From: Branchiostoma floridae
Lineage: Eukaryota; Chordata; Leptocardii; Amphioxiformes; Branchiostomatidae
DNA length: 64,000 nt
Assembly: GCF_000003815.2 (NCBI RefSeq)
Contig: NC_049982.1
Location: forward strand, 17,619,548-17,683,547
Reading direction: 5' to 3'
This document shows, in pieces, positions 31,139-41,867 of this stretch (positions within the stretch are counted from its first letter, which is position 1; every line of letters starts with the position of its first letter). A program made the position numbers and the translations under genes. The notes under the pieces are model-generated. The model made no database searches. It was not told the origin of the DNA and saw nothing but the letters and a program-made list of their open reading frames with translations.

Positions 31139-31776
31139 TATAGTTAAGGGGTCGTCTCCGTCTGCGATAGATGTAGTCTGACTATCTTACAGCGTAAAAT
31201 AGATTTATGTGCCGGTTACATTTTGTAGCGTCTGTGTTTCGTTACAAGGTCTCTTGCCTTACGATGCCAAGCTTGTGCCTATCAGTTGTCAGTGGTGTAA
31301 GCATGTAAAGTTATTCTTAAACTAGAATGGACGAAGAATGTATGGTGTTGTATCATGTATATTTTATCGCGTTTTTCTAGAGAAGGTAGACGTGGGAAAG
31401 GCATGTTGGTTCAATATGTACCAAAGGAGTCACTGAAAATAAACATAATCTATAAAAAATGCTACTTTCTCCTGTCACTGGGTTTACTCAGTAAGGGTCG
31501 TCAATGGGTAGCGTGAGCAAGCAAGATAAGTGCTTACTATCTAAGGCCGGCCGGCCAAGTCACGTGCGTATGAAATATTCTACGACAAAAAAAAGGTAAA
31601 ATACAAAATCCAATTCAACCGATCCGATGAGTGTTATTAAAAATAAGTAAAGAAATAAGATCCAAAACTCAGTACATTTCGATGGAGATTAATTTTGTTC
31701 TCATCAACTTTCGGGGTTCAAGTAAGCCTCATTTTGGAAGGCGCACGAACTTTCGAAAGATTGCAAATTCTATAAT

Positions 31777-32880
31777 AATGACAATGACAATGACAATGAC
31801 AATGATGTTTATTGCATGTTCATGCCCCAATGGGGCTAAATGCATTAAGTTTGATATAAAGTTAATGACAACAAATAAACAATGATATATCCTAATAATA
31901 ACTATTTTCTACAAGCTTCGTCCCTCCTCTTAAAACAAGAGTAAACGAACTTACACAGTTCTTCCAATATGTCATAGTTAGTTGATGACATCAGATATTT
32001 AAACATGTCTACCTTTGTTATGTTTGTATATTTCTCTTTAACACGTTTAACATTAACAAGGCTATAACGCATATCATTGTACAGAGAACACTCTAGTACA
32101 AAGTGCATTTCATTTTCTATACATCTGACATTCTTATTACAAAACATGCATATTCTATCGTCAGGAGGAGTTCGGGTGTATCTGCCAGCTTCAATTTGCA
32201 GTGGGTGATCGCTGATCCTTAATTTAGTCATGGCTCGGCGATAACTAAAATTTGTTATCTCTAGGTACTTTTCTCTTTCATAAGTAAGCTTGAATTTTCT
32301 GTAGGTTCTTAACTTATTACCTTGGTTTTCCTTCATGCCAGGAGAATTCATTTCGGAGTAAAAATTTTGAACAAAGTTGTCTTTCAGTCTTTGGTTTACT
32401 TCGGACTGAGCGAAAGATGTGTTGCGATCACTGTTAATCAAAAGATAGGCAAAACCAGACTCCTCCAGGATTTTACTAACATTGGAAAACCAGCATGGTA
32501 TGTTGCGACTGTGTAAGTCCTGCTGTACAAGAAAAGCTTCAAATTGTAGACTATTTCTTGGCACTTCTTTAACTAATCTTTTGTAGTATGAATACAATCT
32601 AGTATATACTTCGATCCACAGAGGATACCTGCCTAGTTCTGCCCTTGTTGCAAGATTACTTGAGTTTTTTCTTACGCCTAATAACGACTTACAAAACTTC
32701 AGATGAACTTGTTCAATGGGTGACTTATCATTTAATCCCATTTTGCCCCATACCTCTGCACCATAAGTCAATATTGGGACAACGCAGGCATCAAATAATT
32801 TACAATATACTGAAATTGAAGGATTGGTTTCACCTAGTGTTGTTTTAATACTGAACAAAGCTCTTAGCGCCTTCTAGCCT
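31777..32880 (-). mobile_element. 5'-truncated LINE (non-LTR retrotransposon) with reverse-transcriptase C-terminal region
   Basis: The minus-strand frame 32858..31902 is open for 318 codons. It begins ALFSIKTTLGE and continues through FDACVVPILTYGAEVWG, the typical region just after the polymerase domain in LINE ORF2. Near the end is a Cys/His knuckle: CMFC, then ExHFVLEC-type residues. The frame enters from a stop and has no endonuclease or catalytic YxDD part, so the copy is 5'-truncated. Downstream on the minus strand come a GCCCCATTGGGGC hairpin and a tail of about four ATTGTC units (plus-strand AATGAC, 31777-31806), a CR1/L2-like 3' end. It probably cannot move by itself. Confidence 0.85.
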
Positions 32881-33039
32881 TGTATGGCGCCTTCTTCTTC
32901 TCTTAGCGCTAATGTTTGAAATAATCGAACAAGCATGTCGTTAAGATTGGAGTTCTTATATTCCGTTCTATCTGCATAATGGAAACAAACAATAAACGAA
33001 TAATAACAAGAGACACTTCGGTACACGATCCACGAAGGC

Positions 33040-33045
33040 TTTATT
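33040..33045 (-). terminator. Poly(A) signal of the protamine-like gene
   Basis: TTTATT on the plus strand is AATAAA on the minus strand, about 250 nt past the stop codon of the protamine-like gene. Confidence 0.55.
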
Positions 33046-33294
33046 CATGAAAACTACTTCACTACACAATCAGCTGTAAAAAGATCACATAGACAAATCA
33101 GCGATTCACGTTTTAAAATTCATTTCAAAATTCAATTCATTTAAAAAGAGTTACTGTTGCACGCCACGTGGTCATGTAGTCTACTCATTCACTACGACAT
33201 TTATATATACACGCCGCATTGTCATATACTGGTAGCCGAAGGTGGTGTCATCGCTGCACTACGCCTAGCGGCCGTCAGATAACGCTGCGGGACT

Positions 33295-34559
33295 TCACTT
33301 CTTGGCCGCGGCCTTGCGGCTCCTGCTCCTCTTGCGCCTCTTCCCTCCCTTCTTGGCCTTCTTGGCAGGCTTCTTGGCAGACTTGGATCGGGAGCGGGAC
33401 TTCCTCCTCTTGCCTCCCTTCTTGGCGGCCTTGCGGCTACGGCTGCGGCTGCGGGACTTCCTCCCCTTGCGGCTTGCCTTGCGTGCGCTCCTCTTGCGCT
33501 TCTTGGGTGCCTACAAAATGAATATGGTGAGCATACGTAAATAAGAATGAATACGAGAAAGTGTCTTATACAAACGCGGATATATATGAAAAAGAACATC
33601 TACGAAGTGCCATGAGACGATGATTTGAAAAAAAAAAGCCGATCCGTAAAAAGACACCATCAATTCAACAAATTCCAGACACGCAAGAATCACTGAAATT
33701 CATTGACATGTTAACAGGTGTCGCTGTAAAGTCATGTTGAAAGCGAGTGAAGGAAGCGCAGACTTACCGGAGCTGCGACGGCAGGGGCGGCGGCAGGGGC
33801 GGCAGCGGCCTTCTTTGCACGGCTTCGGCTACGTCCGCGGCTCCTGGAGCCTGGAAAATCAGAAAGGCAAGAAAATAAGTCACGAACTGTAGCTTGGTTC
33901 AATACAATCTACATGAAGTACAATGTAGCTATTTTCAAACTTGTTTACGTTCGTGCAGAATAAATCCGTTAGAGTGTGTTCGAAACGTTCTTTACCGTTC
34001 GGGATCCGTTCTAAAGAAGTTAAAAAGAATGTTTGTGTTTTTTCTAGCCACAACGGTCACGTTCGAACGCCAGTTTTACCGTTATTTTTTTGGATGAAGA
34101 AATCTCAACCACTGAATTTGAAAGAAACGTGGAAACACTAAAACCAACTTTTTTTTGAAAAGCTAAAATTTACAAAGTCTTGAAAAGTTAAGGCAATCCA
34201 TGCATATAAAAGTTCCCATCAAGATGACGTACTGAAACACCATTGGAATGTCTTCGCCTGAGTGTCTAAGTTGCATTTCAAAAAATCTGAAGTCGAACTC
34301 TGTTTGCTTTACTCTAATGTGAGAACGTTTTGAACGACCATAAGAGAATAGAAATGAATGTTTGGATAAATGATGCTTACTGTTCTTTCTCATCTCATAG
34401 GATGGTGTACATGATAAAAAGAATTCGCATCGCTAAAGTTACACCATAAAGATTCAATTCTGCATCAGCAAAAAAAGATTAGATTCTTAAAAATGACTAA
34501 AGCAGAAAAATGTTCAACTCACGCTTCTTGGATGCACTGCGGCTACGTGAACGGGGCAT
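33295..34559 (-). CDS. Arg/Lys/Ser-rich protamine-like (sperm-type nuclear basic) protein, 111 aa
   Basis: Three minus-strand exons assembled from splice signals: 34523..34559 (ATG at 34559, donor C|GTGAGT), 33768..33850 (TTTTCCAG acceptor, CCG|GTAAG donor) and 33295..33510 (TTTGTAG acceptor, stop TGA). The phases match. The protein starts MPRSRSRSASKKRSRSRGRS, has an Ala/Pro hinge (KKAAAAPAAAPAVAAPAP) and then a KKRKR/SRSRSR/AKKPAKKAKK tail. About 54 of 111 residues are Lys or Arg; there is no Asp, Glu or Cys. SR dipeptides and AKK/PAKK repeats resemble protamine-like sperm proteins and histone H1 tails, but there is no winged-helix globular domain. The role inferred is DNA compaction, probably in sperm. 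An SR-type RNA protein is less likely because there is no RRM and Lys is so abundant. Long ORFs in other frames here are shadows. Confidence 0.85.
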
Positions 34560-34859
34560 GATTCTCAGGAATCCGACCGATGAAAGTCTCACAAGTAGAC
34601 AAAAATGCTTCAAGACGGGAGAGAAGAGGTTGCACGTCCGTTTCCGGTGAGAACCTGAGGTGAAGTGATCCAAACGGTTGAAGGAAGCGGCTCGAGAACG
34701 CGTTCGGAGATTCGGTGCATTGTTGGGAACATTTTGTTCCGGTCACCCAGGCAACCGAACGGAATATCGAACGGATGTTGCTACAACAATCACATGACAA
34801 CAATCGAAAGTGACAACGGAAAACAATCAACGTTACGCCACGTCATGTGAAAAAATGAA

Positions 34860-35990
34860 GTGGATGATTTGTTATACATCGAACGTCGTGGATAAAAAAT
34901 CCACATAAAATATATACATTGTTCAATCTAGATATGTATCCCAAAATTTCATCATCATCGGTCGGCTGCCGTGCGTAGGAGACTTTTAGTTTCTTCCAGT
35001 CCTTTTTGTAGCAAGATGAGCAAGATGTAACGGGAGGGGTCCATTTAGAGATTAACACATAGTTCGTGTTACTCAGTTTACCCCTTGGCATTCGTTCCGA
35101 CAATGCCCCATGTCTTTCTCCTCTTGTTAACGTTATAGATCTATATTCTGCAACGTTATGCTCTATACCAATTGTGCCCCCATTCAGATTATCATCCTAA
35201 GGATTACACCCCGCCTGCTCTCAGAAAAAAAGTCACCTCCCATTCGAGGCTTACGCCCCGGAACTTGCGGATTCAGAAGGTCGGTATACGCCAGCTTGAC
35301 AGCAAAACGTGCTATCAGAGTATTCACCTCGGCACAGTCATATAATATCAACGTCCTTGGAGCCATATACATTCTAGTAATGTACTTTCATCGTTCTTGT
35401 AAATAAATTTACGTTAAACATCAGTTTAGTCTAATAAGATGAAAAAGTCAACCTACAGTGGCAAGTGCCTCCTACAAATAAAGACTTGTTTCTATATGCT
35501 GTTTTTTCGTTCTCTCGCATCACTAGTAGTTTTGGGGTCTCCCGAGCATGTCATCCATAAATTTAAGTCAGTGTGGCCTAGCGTTGGATAAAACATAACC
35601 CATACTCATACAAACTCGACCTATGACTTTCGCCATTAAATGATTTATAATTTTTTAGTAAGAACTTGTAAATGTTTCTCATCTATTAGGAAAGACTTCC
35701 CTCATTTTGATAAATCATATATAAGTTGAACATCTTCTCTACCACTCAAAAATCACCACCACTATCACCAGAACACGAGATATCAGAACGCGGAAGTCTT
35801 GCTGCAGTACCTTAGAAAGCCGCTAATCATCGTATTAGTCTACAATGGCATAGCATCATTAGGTAACTTGTGACTGTGTGTCAAGCTGAACTGTAGCGCT
35901 TGTTGCTGTCGTCTTCCTTCATCATCATACCATCATACTCAAGTCAGTTAGCGCCCATCTCTGTATGCATCACACACTTTTGCAACCTCT
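34860..35990. other. Intergenic spacer between divergent protamine-like and lipase genes
   Basis: The flanking genes point away from each other, about 1.55 kb apart at their start codons. A CCACGTCA (CRE-half-like, 34838-34845) and a TATATATTTT-type run (about 34906-34915 on the minus strand) lie upstream of the protamine-like gene. A single foldback-end motif is at 35550-35580. ORFs at 35158-35406 show no known domain. Confidence 0.4.
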
Positions 35991-36000
35991 GACCTGGGTT

Positions 36001-36114
36001 GTGATTGGACAGTGAGAGCGCGAAAGAAACCCGGAAGTGATCTCTCCTTGGTACCAAGCTGTTGGTGGCCCGCTGTTGGTACCATTCTGTGTAAGAAAGT
36101 CCAAAGTAAAGACA
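36001..36114 (+). promoter_or_regulatory. Proximal promoter and 5' UTR of the monoacylglycerol lipase gene
   Basis: Upstream of the ATG at 36115 lie an inverted CCAAT box (GATTGG, about 36003-36008), a CG-containing stretch, and an ETS-type site CCGGAAGTGA at 36031-36040. This combination is common in TATA-less housekeeping promoters. The transcription start is not determined. Confidence 0.45.
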
Positions 36115-38475
36115 ATGGCGACGTCAGGAGAAGACACTGACCGCTGCACACCTCAGGGCGTGAGTTACAGCACCTTGCCTCATATGGTGAACGCAGATGG
36201 ACGGTACCTGCACTGTAAGACATGGGAACCGCCGGGGAGCAAACCGAGGTCGGTTGGAACTTGAAGTGGGGGAGGGGTGCAGCTAGGTGCAGCAACCAAA
36301 AGGACTCCTATTACTAGAATACTAAGATCGGATGGTTTTAAGAAGTCAGTTGTTAAAGGATTAAAATGTTGACACTGTGGTAAGCTAGTTAGATATCAGA
36401 TCATGCAAAATCTTTTAGCTCAGTGGAAGCCTTTAGTCTAGATTAAGATAATGCACCATTTTTCTACAATAGCTACATGCCCTGTATGGAAGGTCCCTGT
36501 AAGGGAGTGATTGTTAAATCTTGCCCTCCAGAGCTCTACTGATGATAGCCCATGGTTTGGATGAACACATCGGCTGGTATGATGACTTTGCTCAATTCCT
36601 GACAGGCCACAACATCCTGGTTTTCTCCCATGACCACAGTGAGTATATAACAGAACAGGCAATGTTCATCCACAGCTGATTCTGTGATTAAAAAAAAAGT
36701 GGTTTTGTTTATAATTCCCCCTCTCTGGAATATTTTGGAAATTTCTTTTCACTAATGAAAAATGTTTGCTCATCATCATAGTCTGTTTTCTAGTTGGCCA
36801 TGGTCAGAGTGAAGGAGAGAGGGCAGATGTGAAGGACTTCAATATTTTGGTTCGAGACACCCTGCAACATGTAGATATGATAGTGGAGAAGTATCCAGAC
36901 ACTCCTGTTTACATCTTAGGGTATTCCATGGTACGTGTCAGCAATTATGTTTTTTGCATTGTTTGATTTGTTTCTTTGGTCCTCATAAAATTTGAATACT
37001 GTACCATAAAGCTACCTTTTTGTTGGTATACCACTGAGTTAGAATTTGGTAAGAAGTTTGGACTATAAGTGAAATTTTTCTGTCCTTAGAAATTTATCAT
37101 AATGTAGATCAAAACATGTTCATTCACTAATGAGTCCACCTGTGGGGTTCCCATGAAATTTGACTAATGACATGTATGTTAATAGCAATGGCATGGTATT
37201 TTACCACAGGGAGGCCCTGTGTCCATATTAGCGGCATGTGAGCGCCCACAACAGTTTGCAGGGGTCCTGCTGATTGGACCTGCCATCAAGCCTTTTCCTG
37301 GGGAGGCTCCGGGATGGAAGGTAAGCAGGGAAGAAGATACACTTGTGAGGAAAACAGTTACATCGACTGAAGTACTTTTACGTAAAATTTAAAAAAAATA
37401 TGATAACATGCTACAGTCAGAGTGCATGTGTAGGTTTTACAAATAGCAACATACTTTCTTGTATATATAACCATGGTGCTGTTGTGACACATAGGAAAAC
37501 TAGCATCTGATTAGAGATTGAAGTTTCACACTCTTTAGTAAATCCTGCAGCCAGCCAGACAGAGACAATAAACAGGTTGTTTGATTGAGGACGTTCGTTC
37601 TTCATCATGTTGGCTGCTTTGGACATGTAGTTGACAAAATGTACTCACACACACTACCTCTTTATGACTTTGGGAACAGCCAATAGAAATACACAATGAA
37701 TTTAACTCCTGCCACCCCCAAGGAATTGTGTGACTATTGTTCTTGTTGTTGTCAGGTGTTTTTGTTAAAACTAGTTGTTCCTGTGGTGCCCTGGCTGGCA
37801 CTCACCTCTGGTGACAGGTCAGATCTGGTGGGTAAGGATGAGGAAACGGTGAGTGGAAATCCGAGATATTTCAGTCTGTGATCCCCTCATTTCCAAGTTA
37901 TCTTAAGATAATCATGATACAAATATAGCATTCATTGTGAAATAATAAGTTGCACCCCTCTTTATAATTGTATTTTTAATGGAGAAAAATAGAATTGTTG
38001 CACTTCTGGTCAATCTGATAGCTGGTGATAACATCTTCTGTTATCCACATGTAACACTTACTCACTCACTATCCAGTTTGATTATACTGCTGCTAAGATC
38101 CCTGAAGCAGGGGTTGGCAGCAGTTGGCTAGTCTTCACACAAATTAAAAATGACCTTGGCTTAATTCCTGCTACAGTACATGGGATAATCATACCTATGC
38201 CAATATGTACATTTTTAAGAAACACCTACTTGTACATTGTACTATTTTTGAGGAAAGGGGTGTCTACTGGCCAAATCTGATGTAGCTTTTGCTTACTGAC
38301 ACTTTGGCAGGCTTCAGAGTGGTTGATTCTGCCTGGGTTGTAAATAGAATAATTTATTGTTCTTATGATGTACAAAATTTTGTTCACAGAATCGGAAGAT
38401 ACAAGAGGATCCTCTCTGTTTCCATGGTGGTCTCAAGCTGCGAACTGCTGCGCAGATTCTTACAGGTACTGGGGG

Positions 38476-38536
<61 letters not shown>

Positions 38537-39771
38537 TGTATGGTGCCAAATCTGAGCTTTGACTCAATGCAATGGCTTTGAATCAATGCGAATTGCTAAA
38601 AGGGTTATCACTAGGGCTGATTATCGGTACAGCGTACCGGTACAAAACCGGTTTTTCTTATTGGACCAGTCCAGAAAAACCGGACCTGAAAAAATTAGGT
38701 GGACCGGATGTTGGACCGATGACAAAATTAACAGATTATTTTATCAGGCATTCACATGTTTTGGCGCTTGCAGGTGGAAGAAAATAACAATAGTGAAGTA
38801 GAGTAGAGTTTATAATAATTTCTACCAAGTTTTACAGCCAATCGTACAGGTGCAGTTAGTGTTGTTGGGTTTTAAAACGCCAGTGTAAGTCTAATACTCC
38901 ACCATACAGATTTCTTTGTAGTGAAATGGACCATTGGTATGAGTCATACTGCATCAGGTCCAGGTCCAAACCTGATCCTTTGGACCTGAATTTTCAGTAC
39001 CGGTACCCATCCCTAGTTACCACTTAAGTTTAAGAGTGTCTGGAACAAACACTGTTTTAAAGAAATTTTATGTCAGTGATGTTTCCATAAAACACCTACT
39101 ATTGACTTGAACACAGGGCAATTCTGCTAAATGTTTTAGGTAAAGTTTTTGCACATTTTCAGGTATGCAGAAGGTTCAGTCTCAGGTGGATGACATTGAG
39201 TGGCCATTTCTTGTGATGCACGGTGAAGACGACCAGGTCGTGAATAGTGAGGGGTCCAAGATACTGTACGAGAAGGCAAGAAGCTTGGACAAGACGATGA
39301 AGGTAGACATCTTATCTACTGATGATTGTTTCAGTAGACTTTGAAGTGTTCACAAGTCAGTGTGTTAAAACAATAAAGGTGCCTGCTATGTCACCCAGAA
39401 TGAGTGAACTTTAAACAGCAATGTTAACACATGCAGCACAGAGGCACATTCAGAAAATAAAGGGCATTGGTATCTAGGATTTTATTCTTCAGTTGATATA
39501 TTTCACAGACAGCTAGGTAAGTCTGTTTTACTTGTTCGCCTTGTTCCTTGTTGGAAAAAAAATTGTACATGTATAACTACAATTTAAGTGTAAACCTTTA
39601 GATAGTAACACACCAACGAATATATTCAGTTACATATTAATAGACTCTTTGTCTTTTGGTCAGACCTATCCAAACTGTCGCCATGGTCTTCTGAAGGAGA
39701 CAAAAGAAGATGCAGACAAAGTGAAGCAAGACATCTTGGAATGGCTGCTGGCCAGGACCGAACCAATGTAG
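36115..39771 (+). CDS. MGLL: Monoacylglycerol lipase (MGLL), eight exons, 301 aa
   Basis: Exons: 36115..36248, 36532..36638, 36794..36930, 37210..37320, 37756..37848, 38390..38465, 39163..39302, 39664..39771. All have GT-AG borders and matching phases, totalling 906 nt. The protein is an alpha/beta hydrolase that releases glycerol and a fatty acid from monoacylglycerols, including the endocannabinoid 2-arachidonoylglycerol, at membranes. Visible features: the HG oxyanion motif (AHGLDEH, about 51-57), [12 protein letters not shown], the nucleophile elbow GYSMG with Ser125, the hydrophobic cap [15 protein letters not shown], Asp243 in HGEDDQVV, and His273 in CRHGLLKE. The triad spacing matches the human enzyme (303 aa) almost exactly. 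Nothing is missing; activity is expected. A (GT)n microsatellite sits 13 nt downstream of the exon 6 donor. Confidence 0.95.
38479..38535 (+). repeat. (GT)n microsatellite next to MGLL exon 6
   Basis: About 28 uninterrupted GT dinucleotides beginning 13 nt after the exon 6 donor (38466). ORFs across it reading Cys-Val or His-Thr strings are artefacts. Confidence 0.98.
38612..39015. mobile_element. 404-bp hAT-like non-autonomous transposon in MGLL intron 6
   Basis: Ends TAGGGCTGATTATCGGTAC and, reversed, TAGGGATGGGTACCGGTAC form terminal inverted repeats. The flanks GTTATCAC (38604-38611) and GTTACCAC (39016-39023) are a 7-of-8 match, an 8-bp target duplication as made by hAT transposases. 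There is no transposase frame. A diverged relative is at 9149-9621. Confidence 0.75.
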
Positions 39772-41021
39772 TACATGTAGGATGCCACAAGTCCATGCAA
39801 TATCAATTGAGCATCCCCCATTTGAAGGTCAACAAAACTTTGTCTTAGACAACTTGAACATATCACACGGCCTACAACTGAAGAGACCTGCTTCTGAATC
39901 TAACATCTATTATCATAATACCGGTACGTTTACGACGATTTCTCTAGCCATACTGATTTGACAAATTGTCAACGCATCATTTTCTCCATTTACATGTTGC
40001 TGTTATAGGTTACCCTTGCCACTTCTTCTGTGTAACTTTTCTGTCACTCTTGTCCTGCTAAAAGCGTAATATTGTAATTGTAACACGCCGCGGAATTACA
40101 CGGCGAACGGGCGCGTGGTTGGGAGGGAGTAAAAAATACCGGTAGGAAGAAACACGGCACAATTAACTGCCGCTATGTACATTTATACATCCTCTGATGT
40201 TCCTTCCTTTTCTGTCAGTAAATGCATAAAACATAAACCTGCATGAGCATACAAAATGTCATGAGAAAACAGACGTATACTGTCAAGAATTTTCATTTAA
40301 CTTTTGTCTGTCACAACCGCTATGACGTAACACTTTACTGCTAGCGTAGATATAAAAATGGCGGGAAAATGGCTGCGTACGTTCAATTTTGCCCATTCAG
40401 TCGTAGATCCGGGCTATTATGCAACGGTTCTTCACACTTTTACATGAGTTGTAGGTCACCAACAGAAATTCAAGATTGTTGTTGAATCATGTTCGTCTTG
40501 TGCCGTGAGCATGTGTAATTATGATCTATAAATTTGGCAATGAATGTGAGAGTGTGTTCGTCCCACGACGAGCTGCCTACCCCGAAAAAGATACTGAAAA
40601 CTTTTGGCCTTGTTGTCTTCGAACGCATTGTTATCGATGCTTTGTAAATGATGTATTGGACACCTAGATGTCTGAAGTGTGCACAGCTCAGAAATAACTA
40701 TTGTTGCATGTGTAGATCTCTTTAAGTTCCAGTATTTTTAATCTACCGGTATAAGTCTTACTACCGGTATTATGCCAATGCATGTTAGATTTTGTATTTG
40801 AGAATTTAGTATCAAGAAGACACTCAGGAAGCAGCATTTTGAACATTCAAAAGTAGCATAGCAGTCCTTCTTTAAATCGTAAGGGTTGACCAAGGACTGA
40901 TCTTTCTGGTGCTTGGAATAATGACTTGAAGTAATTGATGGATTTATTGATATATACTAAATACATTTGTATTTTTTGTTTTTCGTTAGCCATTTTTATT
41001 TTTCTTGAATGTATTACAGAA

Positions 41022-41235
41022 CGCGTCAGTTACCTTCTTTCTTTATTTAGAACACTGTTTAGAACACCTCAGTAGTTACCTGTCTTGTTTACTTTAGAAC
41101 ACATTAGCCGTTACCTGTTTTGTTTATTTAGAACATAGAGTATTCTTTGTTCTGCAGATTTGTAAACTTTTTTTTTCACTGATGAAGAACGGCGACGCCG
41201 TTCAAAACGTTTAATTAAAATTTAATATATATCCA
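41022..41235 (+). repeat. Tandem TTTAGAACAC-type repeats followed by a hammerhead-like hairpin
   Basis: Three roughly 36-40 bp units end in TTTAGAACA and contain GTTACC-T-TTTGTTTA-type text (41,022-41,145). Downstream is CTGATGA (41179-41185), then a perfect 7-bp stem GAACGGC-GAC-GCCGTTC (41187-41203), then AAAACG. The layout resembles hammerhead ribozymes carried by Penelope-like elements and retrozymes, but the conserved G after stem II is an A here, so it is probably inactive. Confidence 0.4.
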
Positions 41236-41837
41236 TAAGTATGGACTGATTCATCTTCAATTTAGCATAGCAGTCTTACCATGCAATAGGTGGGCTTATG
41301 AATGAAAAAGGCAAGAGAGGTTTTCTAGTCTTCATCTTTTTTATTTATTACGTCTCAAAACAAGCTTGGTGACATCTGGTAAAACACAAAGTGATAGGGA
41401 CATCTTCTACATTTACAGATTTGAGATATGCTATGTACATGCTTCTGTATACTGATGAAGTAGACCACACCTACTGTTACTGTGCTGTTTGCATGCTTTT
41501 TGTCTTAACAGTCAAAATCTGTCCACAAGTCATGTGGTCCTCAAAATTAAAGGTACACAAAGATACAGGACTAATATAATTATAGTGTGGTCATTTGCAT
41601 ATACATATCGGTATATATTACATCTTCATTTAAGTTGATGGACCCCTTGTAGTTGTCCTTTAAATTCCCCTGCAGAGGTGTATACAAGAAAGGTTGTACA
41701 AGTTATATATGGCACACTTCTTAACAGCAAAAAGGCATAGTGTAGTACTCTCAACTTTTGTGAGTCAAGAAGACCAGCAAGCTACAGCCTTTGACCTTTT
41801 TAACATCTTCCGTTCAATGGAATAGATTATGGCAAAT

Positions 41838-41867
41838 GATTCTGGGTAGACGCACCTACCCAGAATC
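41838..41867. repeat. Perfect 12-bp inverted repeat
   Basis: GATTCTGGGTAG and CTACCCAGAATC are separated by six bases; outward pairing continues for most of another five bases (CAAAT / CTTTG). Probably a foldback remnant. Confidence 0.65.

Noticed and set aside
30732-31181. ORFs spanning the N gap
   Set aside because: They consist of undefined bases.
33222-33599. 125-codon minus-strand ORF and an 80-codon plus-strand ORF over the protamine-like gene
   Set aside because: Wrong frames of the Arg/Lys-rich exon; the spliced frame has matching phases, consensus splice sites and coherent composition, these do not.
38314-38586. ORFs with His-Thr or Cys-Val repeats over the GT microsatellite
   Set aside because: Products of the dinucleotide repeat, not genes.
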